Notes under the pieces: model-generated | Databases searched by the model: none | What the model saw: only the letters and a program-made list of their open reading frames with translations | What the model was told of the DNA's origin: nothing | Shown: one piece after another, positions 8,851-19,203 of the stretch | Layout of the letters: each line of letters opens with the position of its first letter | How positions within the stretch are numbered: position 1 is the first letter of the stretch | Made by a program: the position numbers and the translations under genes | NCBI GenBank assembly: GCA_946902985.2 | Contig: OX336392.1 | Span: 465,522,693 to 465,586,692, forward strand | Direction of reading: 5' to 3' | Length of the DNA stretch: 64,000 nucleotides | Source: Meconema thalassinum | Lineage: Eukaryota > Arthropoda > Insecta > Orthoptera > Tettigoniidae

Positions 8851-11817
8851 ACTCCAACGCATAGGAGTTTTGCTTCCCGCTATGGAAGCCGTGCCTACTT
8901 AAATTTAAACTTAACTAGAAGTCTAGTCATAATGGGGTCGTCTCTAGGGATAGTTCCCGAGGCCGGCGTTGAGTGAGCTATTTCTCCCGCCATCCTCAGA
9001 AAGTCTCCCTGCAGGTCTTGGCTTCGACGACCGTGGCACATAGTGGGTGTAACCTTCTCCGACAAGGGGGATAAGCGACATGCACCCCTAGATCTCGATG
9101 TTTGCCCGCGCCAGGTCGCGAATGCTTTGACCTTACGTGGTTCGTCTATTTGGTCAGGTCAGTGATTTGGTGAGCCAACTGGGGTAAGGGTCCACATCGC
9201 CTTCCCCAGCTCTCAAAGTGTGGTTCTCCCGACCTTCGGCTTACACCGTTGTCATCAATCAGATCGTATCAGATTCCTTTGTAAGAAAAAAAAATGTGTC
9301 GTAACCTGTGTAAATAGTTTAATCTCTGGGTAAAATGTAAAATATTTCCAGTGTTGCGGGGTTGTAGATCTTCTAAGTACATGGACTACTTCTGGCCTAC
9401 CATCGCTACGTCAGCTTTCCAGCCATAATGCTTTATTTACCTTAATGGAGGTGTTAGTAGGGTCTGTAATGTCAGGTGCCCTGTTATTAGGATTTGGGGG
9501 TAGTTATTTGTTGAGTGGGCTTAAAGTATGGTAGGAAGGGTTTGCGCACCTTTGGGTTCCACGTTAGTGGTGGCCTGAAACCGGTGATGCCACTGGGATG
9601 CTTCTATAGTGAGTGGAGTGGGGAGGTAATTCCCGGGATTGCAAAGATACGAAAATTCATGCAGGTTTGATATTAAAATCCCTGGTAAATGGATGGGATA
9701 CTCATGCATGTGTCTGGATATGAAGTTTCTGCCTTCATGTACGGATAGGTGTAGGGTGGGGCATAATACCAATATATTCCTTTCATGCGGGAGTGTTTAA
9801 GTACTAAAGAATGGTTAATATATATCTATGGCCTCCTCTCTCATTTGGAGAGGCGCATTATGCTTCTTTAATGTTTGCTGAGCCACCCCTAATACTCGGG
9901 TGGTAGCATCGTGGCTCAAGGCGTAGCATGCCTGCTCTTTAGACGCATGAAGTCCATCAACCCCTTGTGTGTATTTTGTAATGTAGTGTAGCTGTTTTTG
10001 GTCGTGTAGATGTGTCTGCGTTGTTTATGTTGGGCGTGAGAAGGTTATGGGAAGGGAGTAAGGTGGTACGCTGGTAGCCTGTTCTCCTGTCATCCTCCCT
10101 TGGTCCATGTTGGCTTTCTATCCGCGCCTTGGGATAGTAGAGCTGCATGACCTAATCTGGTCGGCCATTTGCAGTGTAGATGTGGCCAGTGGTCGTAGTG
10201 CGCCTGGTCATGTGCTAGTCATCTGTAATGACTCCTATGCCTTACGAGCGATAAGAGAAGTTATTAGGGGGGAGATCTTGTCTGTGTTTGCTCCTAATTG
10301 TTGAGTGCGTGTGCGTGTGTGTGACTATGTACCGCTACACCACGCGGACGGTTGGTCTGTTGCAGGCCAAGTCGTAATATGTGTCGCCTGTGTGGGCAAA
10401 AGGCGCCCGTGGCTTGCCAACGTCCTTGCGAATGTGCCCTATAGGCCCAAGATAAGTTCCGCTGTGTCACGTCTTGTCCATTGCCAAATGTTTTTGCAGT
10501 GTGGAAAAAAAATGTATGGTGTTATAATTGTTATGTGTGTGTAATTTCACGGTCACCGGCGATACGCAATAGTGTCTCGTCACCGCAGTATTGCAGTGTG
10601 AATAGTCCGCCGTCAGCAGTTGGTATGAGTAATGCCAGGCTGGGAAGTTACTGTTTGTCATCCGCTGGTATGTGCCTTTCTGCACGAATGCAAGTGTGGT
10701 CATTGTTTTGGATTCCTAGCGGCCTAATGTAGCAATTCGTCCTAGTTAGGGAATGACGTTGTGTGGCCATTGTTCCCCAAGACTTGTGTCTTGCGAAATT
10801 TTCCTACCTGTGTCTGTGAAATGTATCCTCTATGCCTGGTGTAATTCGAAATTTTATGTCCGGCTTTTGGTGGGAGGAAATGTAGTATTCCCTGTTCATG
10901 CACCTGTATGGGCCAATTTCAGTATGGTTGGACGCCTGAATAGCTGTTCTCCTTTGTGTCTAAATTTTTACTGGAACTCAGACCCGTGACCTTATGTCAT
11001 TCTCTGTGTTTTATGTTTGCGTTGTGTTCCAGGGCTTGGGGCTTTCCCAGTGTGGTTTTTGCTTGTGTTCCGTGTACCAAAAATACCATTGGATAGTTAG
11101 TTTTTGGTACGCGTGTGGTGTGTGGTCATGGGTTCGAATCCGGTTGTCTGTAAAGACTTGGTGTGATCATTTCCGTGCCGCATATAATATGGCACGTTCC
11201 CGTGGATGTGCAATGCGCATATGAAAGCATGCATACCTGTGTAGAGTTTGTATGTTTTTGATTTCCCCTTGTAGTGTAATTTTGGAAGATATAGGGTCTC
11301 TAAATCGGGCGTGAATGATGCCGTGCGCTCTGCTCCGAGAGCTGTTGTCTGTAAGCTTGCAGGTTATCACTGAGGCCTGCGTTGTTGCTGAGTATGGTGG
11401 TATCGGATTACAATGTCTTGCGCGCTCGCTTGTTACTTGTCCTGATAACGCTGTGTGTCCGGCACATGTGTTTTTAATCGCTTACTCTCTGTGACTGTGA
11501 TTAGTGCTTTTCGCATTGTGAACGAAAAGAGGGGAATTTGTGGTTTAACGTGACCGTATCTGGAGATCATGAGCCACGGGGTTTCCGTTTTACTTGGAAT
11601 CCAAACCACAGGCCATGGCATTTCACTTCGGAAATCCCATATGCGTTGGCCGTACTGTAGAAGAACCTTCCATTGACTACATTTGTGTCCCCAGATTTTG
11701 TGATATTGTGCCGTGGTTCGATTATGTCCCTACAATGGTACGAAATGTCATTATGCCCGCGTGTCTCCGGGACAGTTCTGTGGGGTGTTAGGATCGTATC
11801 CCGGTGCGGTCAGTGGG

Positions 11818-14328
11818 CTATTTCTTGGCTTTCTTCCCACGTCTGCCAGCGGGACCGTTTCCTTTTCTCTTAGTAGTGTGCCTCCCTGTACGTGTAGGTG
11901 TGTGAGCTTCACGTGTATGATATGCCTTTATCCGGCGGGCGTGAATAGTGTCCTTTATGAGTTTTCTCCCATGGCGCACGCTCACTATATAATTTAGGTC
12001 AGATACCTTCCTGCAGACTTTGAAGGGACCTGCCCATCGTGGCAGGAGGAATTCGGACACGTTCTTCTTACGGGCATGATTGGAGACCATGACCAATTGC
12101 CCGGGTGTGTATTCCACGGTCTTTCTATTCCGATCGTACCGCTCTTTTTGCTTTTTCTGGGCCTCGGCTATGTTTTTTCTAGCGTCCATGCGGGCTATCT
12201 GCAAATGCTCTAGCCGAGCCGCATTGTCTGTGTGGGCGTCCTGTGGGATACATATATTGTCTATGGGACTTCTGGGTGTGTATCCGTGCAGTAGGAAGTG
12301 TGGAGAGTGTTTTGTAGCCGTAGATACAGAGGTATTATAACTAAAAGTAATGCTTTGCAGGTATTCATCCCAGTCTGTTCCTGCGTCCTCTGTAAATTTA
12401 GCCAGCGCTATTCCAAGTATTTTGTTCATACTCTCCGTGAGTCCGTTGGTTTGCGGGGAAAAACTCGTGGTAGTGTATGCCTTAATCCTGAGTATCTCCA
12501 GAAACTGTTGGAGCACTCTCGAGGTGAAAATAGTACCTCTGTCGGATAATAAGGTTTGGAATAGGCCATATCGTGTAATTATGTCAAATAGAAATTCGGC
12601 TATGCTGTTCGTGTCTGCTTTGGGAACAGCCTTTGTAATCATGTATCGTGTGAGATACTCGGTGGCCACCAGGATATATTTATTGCCTTTCTGATTTGTT
12701 GTAATGGGGCCTTTCACATCTATCCCGACTCTGTGAAATAACTCTCCCACGGGAATTGGGTTGAGTAGTCCATGAGGCTTGCCAGGTCTTGTTTTGAATC
12801 GTTGGCAAGTGTGACATGTCTTTACAAAGGTATCTATGTCGGCCTTCATGTTTACCCAATAGTACTTGTTACGGATTCTAAGGTATGTTTTATGCGTACC
12901 TAAATGTGCCCCTGCCAGTGGGCTATTGTGGTGTCCGATCATGATATTTTCTCTCAATGATTCCGGAACCGCTATAGGTGCGCTATCGTGCATGGCTGTG
13001 GGCTTAAATTTCAGTACCCCGTCTTTGTCTAGGAAAAATCGCCTAGACAGCCGTGCTGTCTTGGAGTCCACTTTATCCAAGTCTTCTAGTGCCAATAGAA
13101 TCTGTTTCAAGTGCGGATCACTTTCTTGCTCCTGTTTGATGTCAACCACCGTCAGGGCAAAGGTGGGCATATCGTCCCAGTCGTGGTCCTTACTGTCATC
13201 CGGGGGCTCGGCTACTGGCAGCCTAGACAACCCATCTGCGTCTAGGTGCGTTGCGCCCTTCTTGTGTTTGACCACGAAGTCATATTCATACAGGCGGAAT
13301 ATAAACCTGTTGAGTCGCGAATTTGGGTTTTTAAATTTGTCCCAAAAAAGCAAGCTCGCGTGGTCAGTCACTACCGTGAACTTGATACCATAGAGGTATA
13401 CTCTAAAATAGTTCACTCCCCACGAAAATGCCAGCATTTCCCGCTCTGTGGCAGAGTATCTAGTCTCAACGGCCGTTAGCTTCCTGCTAGCGTAGGCGAC
13501 GGGCCGTTTGCGCCCTTCGGCGTCTTCCTGCAATAGGGCTGCTCCCAACCCATACAGGCTGGCATCCACGTGTAAAAATGTGGGCCTATCACTATGGAAG
13601 TGTTGCAGCAATGGAGGTGAGGTCAATAGTTGCTTCAGTGTGTTGAAGGCATCTATGTGTTCCTGCGTGATGCTGAAGGGCGTTTTTTCCCGTGTGAGCT
13701 CAGTTAGGGGATGGGCGATGTGTGCAAACCTATAGATATGCTTGCGATAGTACGAAGCCAAGCCAATAAAACTGCGCAATTGTTTCAAATTTGTGGGCAT
13801 TGGGATGCCCGTTATTGCGTCAGTCTTGGCTGGGTCGGGAATAATGCCCTCCCGGTTGACAATATGGCCCAATATGTTAATTTGCTGTCTGGCAAATTGA
13901 CATTTCGCAGGTTTAAGCCTTAGTTTAGCTTCTCTGATCCTTGCGAAAGCCTCCTCCAAATGTACGATGTGTTCGTCAAAAGTGTTGGAGAAGACCGTTA
14001 TGTCATCCACGTACACCAATACGGAACGCCATTTAAGCCCTGAAAATGTCTTATCCACTAGCTTTTGGAAGGTTTGGCTGGCGTTACGGAGACCCATCGG
14101 TAAACGGGTGTAGGTAAATAGTCCGTTCTCTGTAACGAACGCCAGCTTGTGCCTATCTGGTTCATAGACGGGGATTGAATAGAATCCGCTATAGCAATCC
14201 ATCGAACTGAACCAGCTAGCTCCACCAAGGGCGTCCAAATAGGTGTCTGCCCTTGGTAGTGGATAACTATCATTTTCGACTAACTTATTGAGCCTCCTGT
14301 AGTCAGTACAAAATCGGTGCGATCCGTC
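11818..14328 (-). pseudogene. pol: Gypsy pol: reverse transcriptase, RNase H and integrase
   Basis: This frame carries most of Pol. RT motifs: SMDCYSGFYSIPV, LPMGLRNASQTF and the catalytic VYVDDITVFS. RNase H: FLHVDASLYGLGAALLQ. Integrase: an HHCC zinc finger (H..H in HLGTHKTYLRIRNKYYW, CHTC), catalytic D in VGIDVKGPI, D in LSDRGTIF and E in GLTESMNK. The C-terminus has a GPF-type module (RWAGPFKV) and a basic tail rich in Arg and Lys. The protein would copy and integrate the element. The frame is cut off from its upstream protease by a run of nine T at 14330-14338, where eight would keep the frame. That is either a real mutation or a homopolymer sequencing error. Everything downstream is open. 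Confidence 0.92.
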
Positions 14329-15092
14329 CTTTTTTTTTGGTCAGCAGAACTGGAGAGGAATAGTTAGAAATAACTGGAACAATGACCCCTGCCTCGAGCA
14401 TCTCTGAGATCTGGGCATCGATGGCATGTCTCTCCTTCTGGCTCACTCTGAAGGGAGGCTGGTGTACTGGTCGGTCACTAGTGAGTGTGACGTGGTGTTC
14501 AATGAGGTCTGTCACAGCGAGATCCTTCATTGAGTGGGCAAAAATATCTCTGTTGGTCTCCAGGAGCTCCGTGAGCCTTTTATTTTGCTCCGGAGTCAGG
14601 TCCTGCCTGTGGTTCTGGTTGGCTGCCTTATCAGTGTGTGTGTTTGTGTATTGGCTGATAGTGTGCAGTGTAGGGGCCTGATGCTCGTGGTTTTCTCGCT
14701 CCGCTCGAATCCCATCTCTGTTCCTGGTGTATACCATGGGATGTGTGGTGAGCCTCTGGTCGTGCTTTAAAAGCATCTGACCACTAGCGAAATTTATGCT
14801 AGCCTCATATCTAGCGAGAAAATCCATGCCTATTATGGCTGACGCAGAAAGGTGTTCGATAACGAACATGGGGTGCGTTGTGGCAAAATGGTCTATCCTA
14901 ATATGTATGTTCGCTACCCCCATGTTTTCCAGCGCCTGAGCATTGGCCGCTACCAACCGAATGTTTCCCGTGACACCTTGTATTTGCGCCTCGGCAATGT
15001 GTCGTCTATTAACACAACTTACGGCTGCCCCGGTATCAATTAGGGCCTGCACTCTGTGGCCATTTATGGTGGCGTGTATCGTGAGGGCCGAT
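14303..15092 (-). pseudogene. Gypsy aspartic protease and start of reverse transcriptase
   Basis: The retropepsin motif LIDTGAAVSC lies near 15040, with AIIGMDFLARY further on as the second protease motif. It is followed by a connector and the RT N-terminus (VIVPVISNYSSPVLLTKKK). The enzyme would mature the Gag-Pol polyprotein. The frame is open upstream to the SINE TSD at 15093-15103 and originally continued into the OTU region beyond the SINE. It leaves frame at the homopolymer 14330-14338. Order, spacing and motifs fit Ty3/Gypsy. Confidence 0.9.
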
Positions 15093-15103
15093 ACCTGAAA
15101 TCC

Positions 15104-15702
15104 GATGATGATGATGATGATAATTGTTGTTTTAAGGGGCCTAACATCTAGGTTATCGGCCCCTGATGGTTTGGGTGATCGTGAAGGATGAAAATGAGAA
15201 GCGAACTTAAAACTAAAACTAACTACTAACCTACATACTAGAAGAAGAAATGGAAAACTAAAGGAGAATAAGGCAAATAAAGGACAGGAGGAAAAGAAAT
15301 GCCCTCAACCCTCGAAGAAGGCGGATTGAGGGACTTGGAAGGAAGGAGAGCCACGAAAGGCAGATAGGAAAGTGAAAGAGGAGAGGGTCCGCCCCAAAGG
15401 TAAGGGACAAAAGGGGAAACGGACCCAGCTCAGGAATCCCTCGGGGTCGCCAACTCCCGAACTCACCAGCCGTGAGCCCCTGGGGGTGTAGCATTATCTA
15501 GGGTGCACCAGAAGTGGTGGGGCTACATACACCCGGCCTCCTTAAGGGCCTAGAACACAAGGCAGGAGGTAAAAGGAAGAGAAAAAGAAGGCTGACCCCT
15601 CGCAGAAGGAGGGTATCAGAAAAGATGAGACAAGGGCCAATTAAGGCGGGAAAGGAAGAGACTCCCTCGGCCTCGGATACCCTAATACCGGCGGGGTCAG
15701 AA
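15104..15702 (-). mobile_element. 5'-truncated type-1 SINE inside Gypsy pol
   Basis: The TSD acctgaaatcc (15093-15103 and 15703-15713) flanks a 599-bp element. The hairpin/GAT tail is present at the left, but the outermost head is missing at the right, where it stops within the ggggtcaga block. It separates the OTU-like region from the retropepsin and adds a stop to the OTU frame at 15498. Confidence 0.9.
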
Positions 15703-16757
15703 ACCTGAAATCCACTGCCCTGCACCGATGTGTTGTGTAAGATGTGTGTTGTTGTTGTTGTTGCCGGAGTGACATTTGTGCTGGGCAGGCATGGGTCTGT
15801 CCGTTTATCGTACCTGGCACGCTTCGCCTCTCGGCTTACTTCCTGTCCTGAATACCTTGCCCCGGTCAGCAAAGTGCGTTTGCCAAGTACATTGCCATCT
15901 CCTTTAACCGGTCTTGCTGTGAGACTGGGAGTCTGCTGGCGAACGTTTAATGTATTAATCGTTCCCAGCCTTTGTGTAGTTGTGTTGTTGTTGGTTTCTT
16001 CCTCTCGGGAAGGTGTGTCTGCAAATGTGACCCTGAGCTTGCCCTTGTTACCCCGACTTTTGTTCCAGGCGGTCGCGAGTTCGACTCCTGTTGCTGGCTT
16101 CCCCATGCCGAGCGAGCTTGCGTCATGCGCCTGTGTGTGGTCAATTCCCCCCCTGTGTTGTGGTGAAGGGGGTGGGGTTTTCTGTTTGGAGGGTGTGGGC
16201 GTGTTCTCGGGCTGTTTGCTTCTGATTGTGAGGGGTGTGTAATGTCCCGCCTTAGGGTTTCCTGTGAAAAGTACGTGTAGGTCCCTATTGAATCCCGCAG
16301 TTGAGAATAGCGGAGGCGAGTGCACATCCGTGTATACATGGATGTTGGCTTTGAGCACCTTGCCGAGAGCGGTTACCTCTACGGCACTGCCATAGGTGCC
16401 GTCCTTACCCATGTATTTTCGGTAATCCGCCCCGGTCTGGAATGGGTTTTCCCGCTCGTCCGACACAAAGTCCCGGTACTCTTTCCAGTTGGCCAAGATA
16501 TGTTTGACCGTTTTCTGTCTGTAGTCCCCATGATAATCCTCGGTATTCCGGATTAGAAAGCTCATGGCCCTAAACAGACAGTTGCCGTCTCCTTGCACGG
16601 GGTGTGTTTGGAAACGGTCCGGGGGCGGATCGTCAGCCTTAGTTTTAGCTGGCTGCTTCTTCCCCCTACTCTTACGAGTTTTCTTGGGGGAAGGGCCTTT
16701 CTTGTGTTGTGTTGGGGGAGGAACCTCAGCTGCTTCATCAGCTAGCCGCACCTCCCC
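15498..16757 (-). pseudogene. OTU-type cysteine protease region of the Gypsy polyprotein
   Basis: This region follows Gag in the -1 frame. After a Pro/Lys-rich linker (PSPKKTRKSRGKK) comes an OTU-like domain of about 120 residues: the nucleophile box QGDGNCLFRAMSF (Cys codon 16578-16580), the helix motif YGSAVEVTALGKVL, and the histidine box AGHYTPL (His about 112 residues after the Cys). OTU enzymes typically cleave ubiquitin chains; here it could act on ubiquitin or on the polyprotein, both inference. A low-complexity stretch then leads toward the retropepsin. Genomic reading stops at 15498 inside the SINE; native element sequence ends at 15703. No ATG is needed if it is made by frameshifting. 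Confidence 0.8.
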
Positions 16758-16772
16758 GTCTAGGCGTTTTTT
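16715..16772 (-). promoter_or_regulatory. Probable -1 programmed ribosomal frameshift signal between gag and pol
   Basis: On the minus strand the heptamer A AAA AAC (16772-16766) is in the gag frame (TCA AAA AAC GCC TAG), two codons before the gag stop. An 8-nt spacer (16765-16758) leads to a 7-bp stem GGGGAGG/CCTCCCC (16757-16751 with 16721-16715) containing a nested 5-bp stem AGCTG/CAGCT (16743-16739 with 16732-16728). Slipping back one base opens the frame that carries the OTU, protease and RT regions. Heptamer, spacing and structure all match known retroviral-type signals. Confidence 0.82.
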
Positions 16773-19042
16773 GAAAATGTGGGTGTACGCCTGCCTGTAA
16801 TGTATGTGCGCCCCCCCTCGGGGTGGCTGCGCCAGCTCCCCGCTTGCGGTGTGTGTCTAGACGTAGGGAGTATTGTCCCCCTGTCTGTCCTGTGGGGTGT
16901 TTCATCCCTGAACTCCCTTGGGTGTTCGTCTGGGAGGGGGTAGTGTTCTGGGCCCTTCGTGTGTTTGTCTATGTTGTCCCTTTCTCTAGTGGGTTTCCTT
17001 CCTTGTCGGTTATTGCCCTGTTGTCCGTTATTCTGTCTCCGCCAGGGTGGGGTGTATGTCTGCTGCTGCTGGGGCGGGTGTTCCCGTCGGTTCCCCTTTT
17101 CCCTATATTGGTCAGCTGCATACCCCTGTCTGGTCGAGGGTGGGTTTTCTCGCTGTTCCCAATTTCCCTTGTACTGCGGGGCCGCATAGCCTTGGCTGCG
17201 TGGGGGCGGGTTCTCCCGATATTCCCCATTTCCCCTGTACTGCGGGGCTGCATAACCTTGGTTGCGTGGGGGCGGGTTCTCCCGATATTCCCCATTTCCC
17301 CTGTACTGCGGGGCTGCATAATCTTGCCCGCGTGGGGGCGAATATTCCCGGTACTCCCCATTTCCCCTGTACTGCGGGGCTGCATAACCTTGCCCGCGTG
17401 GGGGCGGGTTTTCCCGGTACTCCCTGTCTGCCCTGTATTGTGGGGCAGCGTAGGACTGTCTATGTGGTGACGGGCTGTTTCGTCGGGGGATGTCGTGGTC
17501 GTACTCCTCAGGGTAGTACTCCCGTGTGTACGGAGATGGTGACCGCCTTGAGGGGTATGTCGGCTCTGTGTCCGTGTATGCTATCGGTGAGTACCGAGGA
17601 GGGTAGTGTGGCCTATCCTGTGGGGGAGGTGTTGTTGGCCGCTGTGGAGGGTAGTAATTTTCCTCCCTCCCGTAGCGTCTCCTCTCTGTATGATAGTGTT
17701 CTCGTTTGTCTGCTTGCTCATCCCTTGGCGGTCTCCCGCCCGCTTGGATGGCAGCTATGGTCAGTTTTTCCATCCTGTCCACTAATTCGTCTATTTTGTC
17801 ATTAGTGTCGTCTTTCCGAGTTTTGAAGTGCAGATCCACGGCTTTTTCCGTAGCCTTTTCCGTGATCTTTCTCCCCTCCTCTATGGTCTTTATGTTATTC
17901 AACATATGTTGGACCGTGAGGTTGTTCATGATGCATAGCTTTTCTACTATGGCTGGTCTGAGGCCCTGCATTAACAGCTTGACTTTCTGTTTATTTGTCA
18001 TTGCTGCATTGTACTTTTCGCACATTATCAATTTAACATTGATGTATGCCTGGGCGCTCTCTTTGGGTCCCTGTGACCTCTGTCTAATCTGGTCATAGAG
18101 ATCGTCATCGTCTGGTATTAGCTGGAACTCATCCTTCAACATTACCGCGGTTTCCTCCCATGTGGCAGCCTCTAGTGCGTCCTCATGGAGCTCATACCAT
18201 GTCATGGCCGCCTTTGTGAGATAGGCAGGAAGGAGCCGTTTCCTAACTTCCTCGCTCCAACCATTGATCCGGGCCGTTCTATTGAAGGCCTTGAGGTATT
18301 CCTCGGGATCCTGGCCTTCCCCCGTGAACTTTGTGGGGTGGATCATGGGGTATTCAGTGTGTCTATTCATCTCGCTTTCAGCTGTGTCTCGTTGGCTGTG
18401 TAGTGCTTCGGGTCTGTTTGTGCCGTTCACCCCGCTGTCGTGTGCTGAGGTATTTGGGCTGTTTAGAGGGGAATTAGCCTCGCTTCCCGTGTACGACACC
18501 TGTGTTACGTTACCAGGTGGCTCGTCACCTGATATGTCTGTGCTGATGGATGGTGTATTGTCGTACTGTGTGGATTCGACTATGTGTACGGTTCTGTCTA
18601 AATCCTGTTTTACTGTTTCCAAAATAGTGTGGATGTCAAGAACCGCTTCTGTCGTGTGATTACTGGCTTTAATAGTGTCTGTCTCTAATAGCTCTGAAAT
18701 GCGCTCGAGCAGGTTACTGGCTTTCTGCTCTGTGATCTGCATTTGCTGCAACAATAGGGGATGGAGTGTTGGCAGGCAATCTACTTCACTAGCGCTGGAT
18801 ACTGGTGACTCTTGTGTGTGTTCACTGGCCTGGGACCGTGTAAAATGTATAACTTGTGCTGCAGCGGCAGGGTGTTGAGCACGGATCTTTGCTGTTTGGA
18901 ATTCAAGGTCCCTGAGAAGTTGTACTGCAGTCTGGTCAGTTATTAAGTCACCGTTCTTAATCTTTAGCTTCGGCAGGAGTGGAGTCGTACTAGCCGACAA
19001 ATGGTGTGCAAAGTCTCTTAATGTAGTTCTAAATGTGGACAT
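16760..19042 (-). CDS. gag: Gypsy Gag protein, 760 aa
   Basis: This intact frame encodes the structural capsid protein. The start at 19042 (MSTFRTTLRDF) follows an A-rich leader about 160 bp inside the 5' LTR. A predicted helical capsid core lies around residues 240-400 (FTGEGQDPEEYLKAFNR, then WYELHEDALEAATWEET and DLYDQIRQRSQGPKESAQAY), matching retrotransposon gag features. The C-terminal third is disordered and rich in Pro, Tyr and Arg, with six 22-residue repeats, and lacks a CCHC zinc knuckle; RNA binding may rest on the Arg/Gly-rich repeats. It ends two codons after a -1 slippery heptamer. Confidence 0.9.
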   Translation of the reverse strand: MSTFRTTLRDFAHHLSASTTPLLPKLKIKNGDLITDQTAVQLLRDLEFQTAKIRAQHPAAAAQVIHFTRSQASEHTQESPVSSASEVDCLPTLHPLLLQQMQITEQKASNLLERISELLETDTIKASNHTTEAVLDIHTILETVKQDLDRTVHIVESTQYDNTPSISTDISGDEPPGNVTQVSYTGSEANSPLNSPNTSAHDSGVNGTNRPEALHSQRDTAESEMNRHTEYPMIHPTKFTGEGQDPEEYLKAFNRTARINGWSEEVRKRLLPAYLTKAAMTWYELHEDALEAATWEETAVMLKDEFQLIPDDDDLYDQIRQRSQGPKESAQAYINVKLIMCEKYNAAMTNKQKVKLLMQGLRPAIVEKLCIMNNLTVQHMLNNIKTIEEGRKITEKATEKAVDLHFKTRKDDTNDKIDELVDRMEKLTIAAIQAGGRPPRDEQADKREHYHTERRRYGREENYYPPQRPTTPPPQDRPHYPPRYSPIAYTDTEPTYPSRRSPSPYTREYYPEEYDHDIPRRNSPSPHRQSYAAPQYRADREYRENPPPRGQGYAAPQYRGNGEYREYSPPRGQDYAAPQYRGNGEYRENPPPRNQGYAAPQYRGNGEYRENPPPRSQGYAAPQYKGNWEQRENPPSTRQGYAADQYREKGNRREHPPQQQQTYTPPWRRQNNGQQGNNRQGRKPTRERDNIDKHTKGPEHYPLPDEHPREFRDETPHRTDRGTILPTSRHTPQAGSWRSHPEGGRTYITGRRTPTFSKNA
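17064..17460 (-). repeat. Six 66-bp coding repeats in gag
   Basis: Each unit encodes 22 residues around the core GYAAPQYRGNGEYRENPPPR. The central three or four are nearly identical; the outer ones diverge (for example QYKGNWEQ and QYREKGNRR). Period 66 bp keeps the frame. The repeats give a tyrosine/arginine-rich disordered segment at the place where most Gag proteins carry zinc knuckles. Confidence 0.9.
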
Positions 19043-19160
19043 TTAATTGAAAAAAAAATGTGTGACGCAATATGAGGTAAAAAAAAAATTCACTATTTGC
19101 TTGGCTGCGTGCGGTTAGGATCGTCTTGACCGCAGGGATACGTTGTTTGTACCCCTAGGG

Positions 19161-19203
19161 CGTTGTTCTAAAACAACGTCACGGTACTCCGCGCCTCCAC
19201 CAG
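19161..19203 (-). other. Gypsy leader: 7-bp hairpin and probable primer-binding site
   Basis: Immediately inside the 5' LTR (19204) the minus strand reads TGGTGGAGGCGCGGAGTACC (19202-19183). It begins with the TGG expected opposite a tRNA CCA end, so this is the likely primer-binding site; I cannot name the tRNA. Next to it a perfect hairpin cgttgtt-ctaa-aacaacg (19161-19178) lies in the leader. Confidence 0.55.

Larger units (their letters stand above)
6391..11817 (-). other. Long non-coding 3' internal region of the Gypsy element
   Basis: About 5.4 kb separates the integrase stop from the 3' LTR. In an env-bearing relative this is where env would be, but open frames on both strands stay below about 110 codons. 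None shows a clear signal peptide followed by a heptad-rich ectodomain and C-terminal membrane anchor. The stretch instead holds a 60-bp triplication (7112-7291), a cluster of stem-loops (7747-8165) and a weaker triplication (8710-8850). It may be a decayed extra gene, captured host sequence or a structured RNA region; I cannot decide. Confidence 0.6.

Noticed and set aside
6391..11817. An env gene in the Gypsy element
   Set aside because: No frame long enough and no convincing signal peptide, cleavage site or membrane anchor was found on the minus strand.
14330..14338. Programmed frameshift inside Gypsy RT
   Set aside because: The run of nine T lies within the RT domain, where no known Gypsy recodes; a one-base homopolymer change or sequencing error is simpler.
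16823..17805. Long plus-strand frames rich in Pro, Leu and Val
   Set aside because: They are the antisense of the Gag repeats; their length follows from the 66-bp period.
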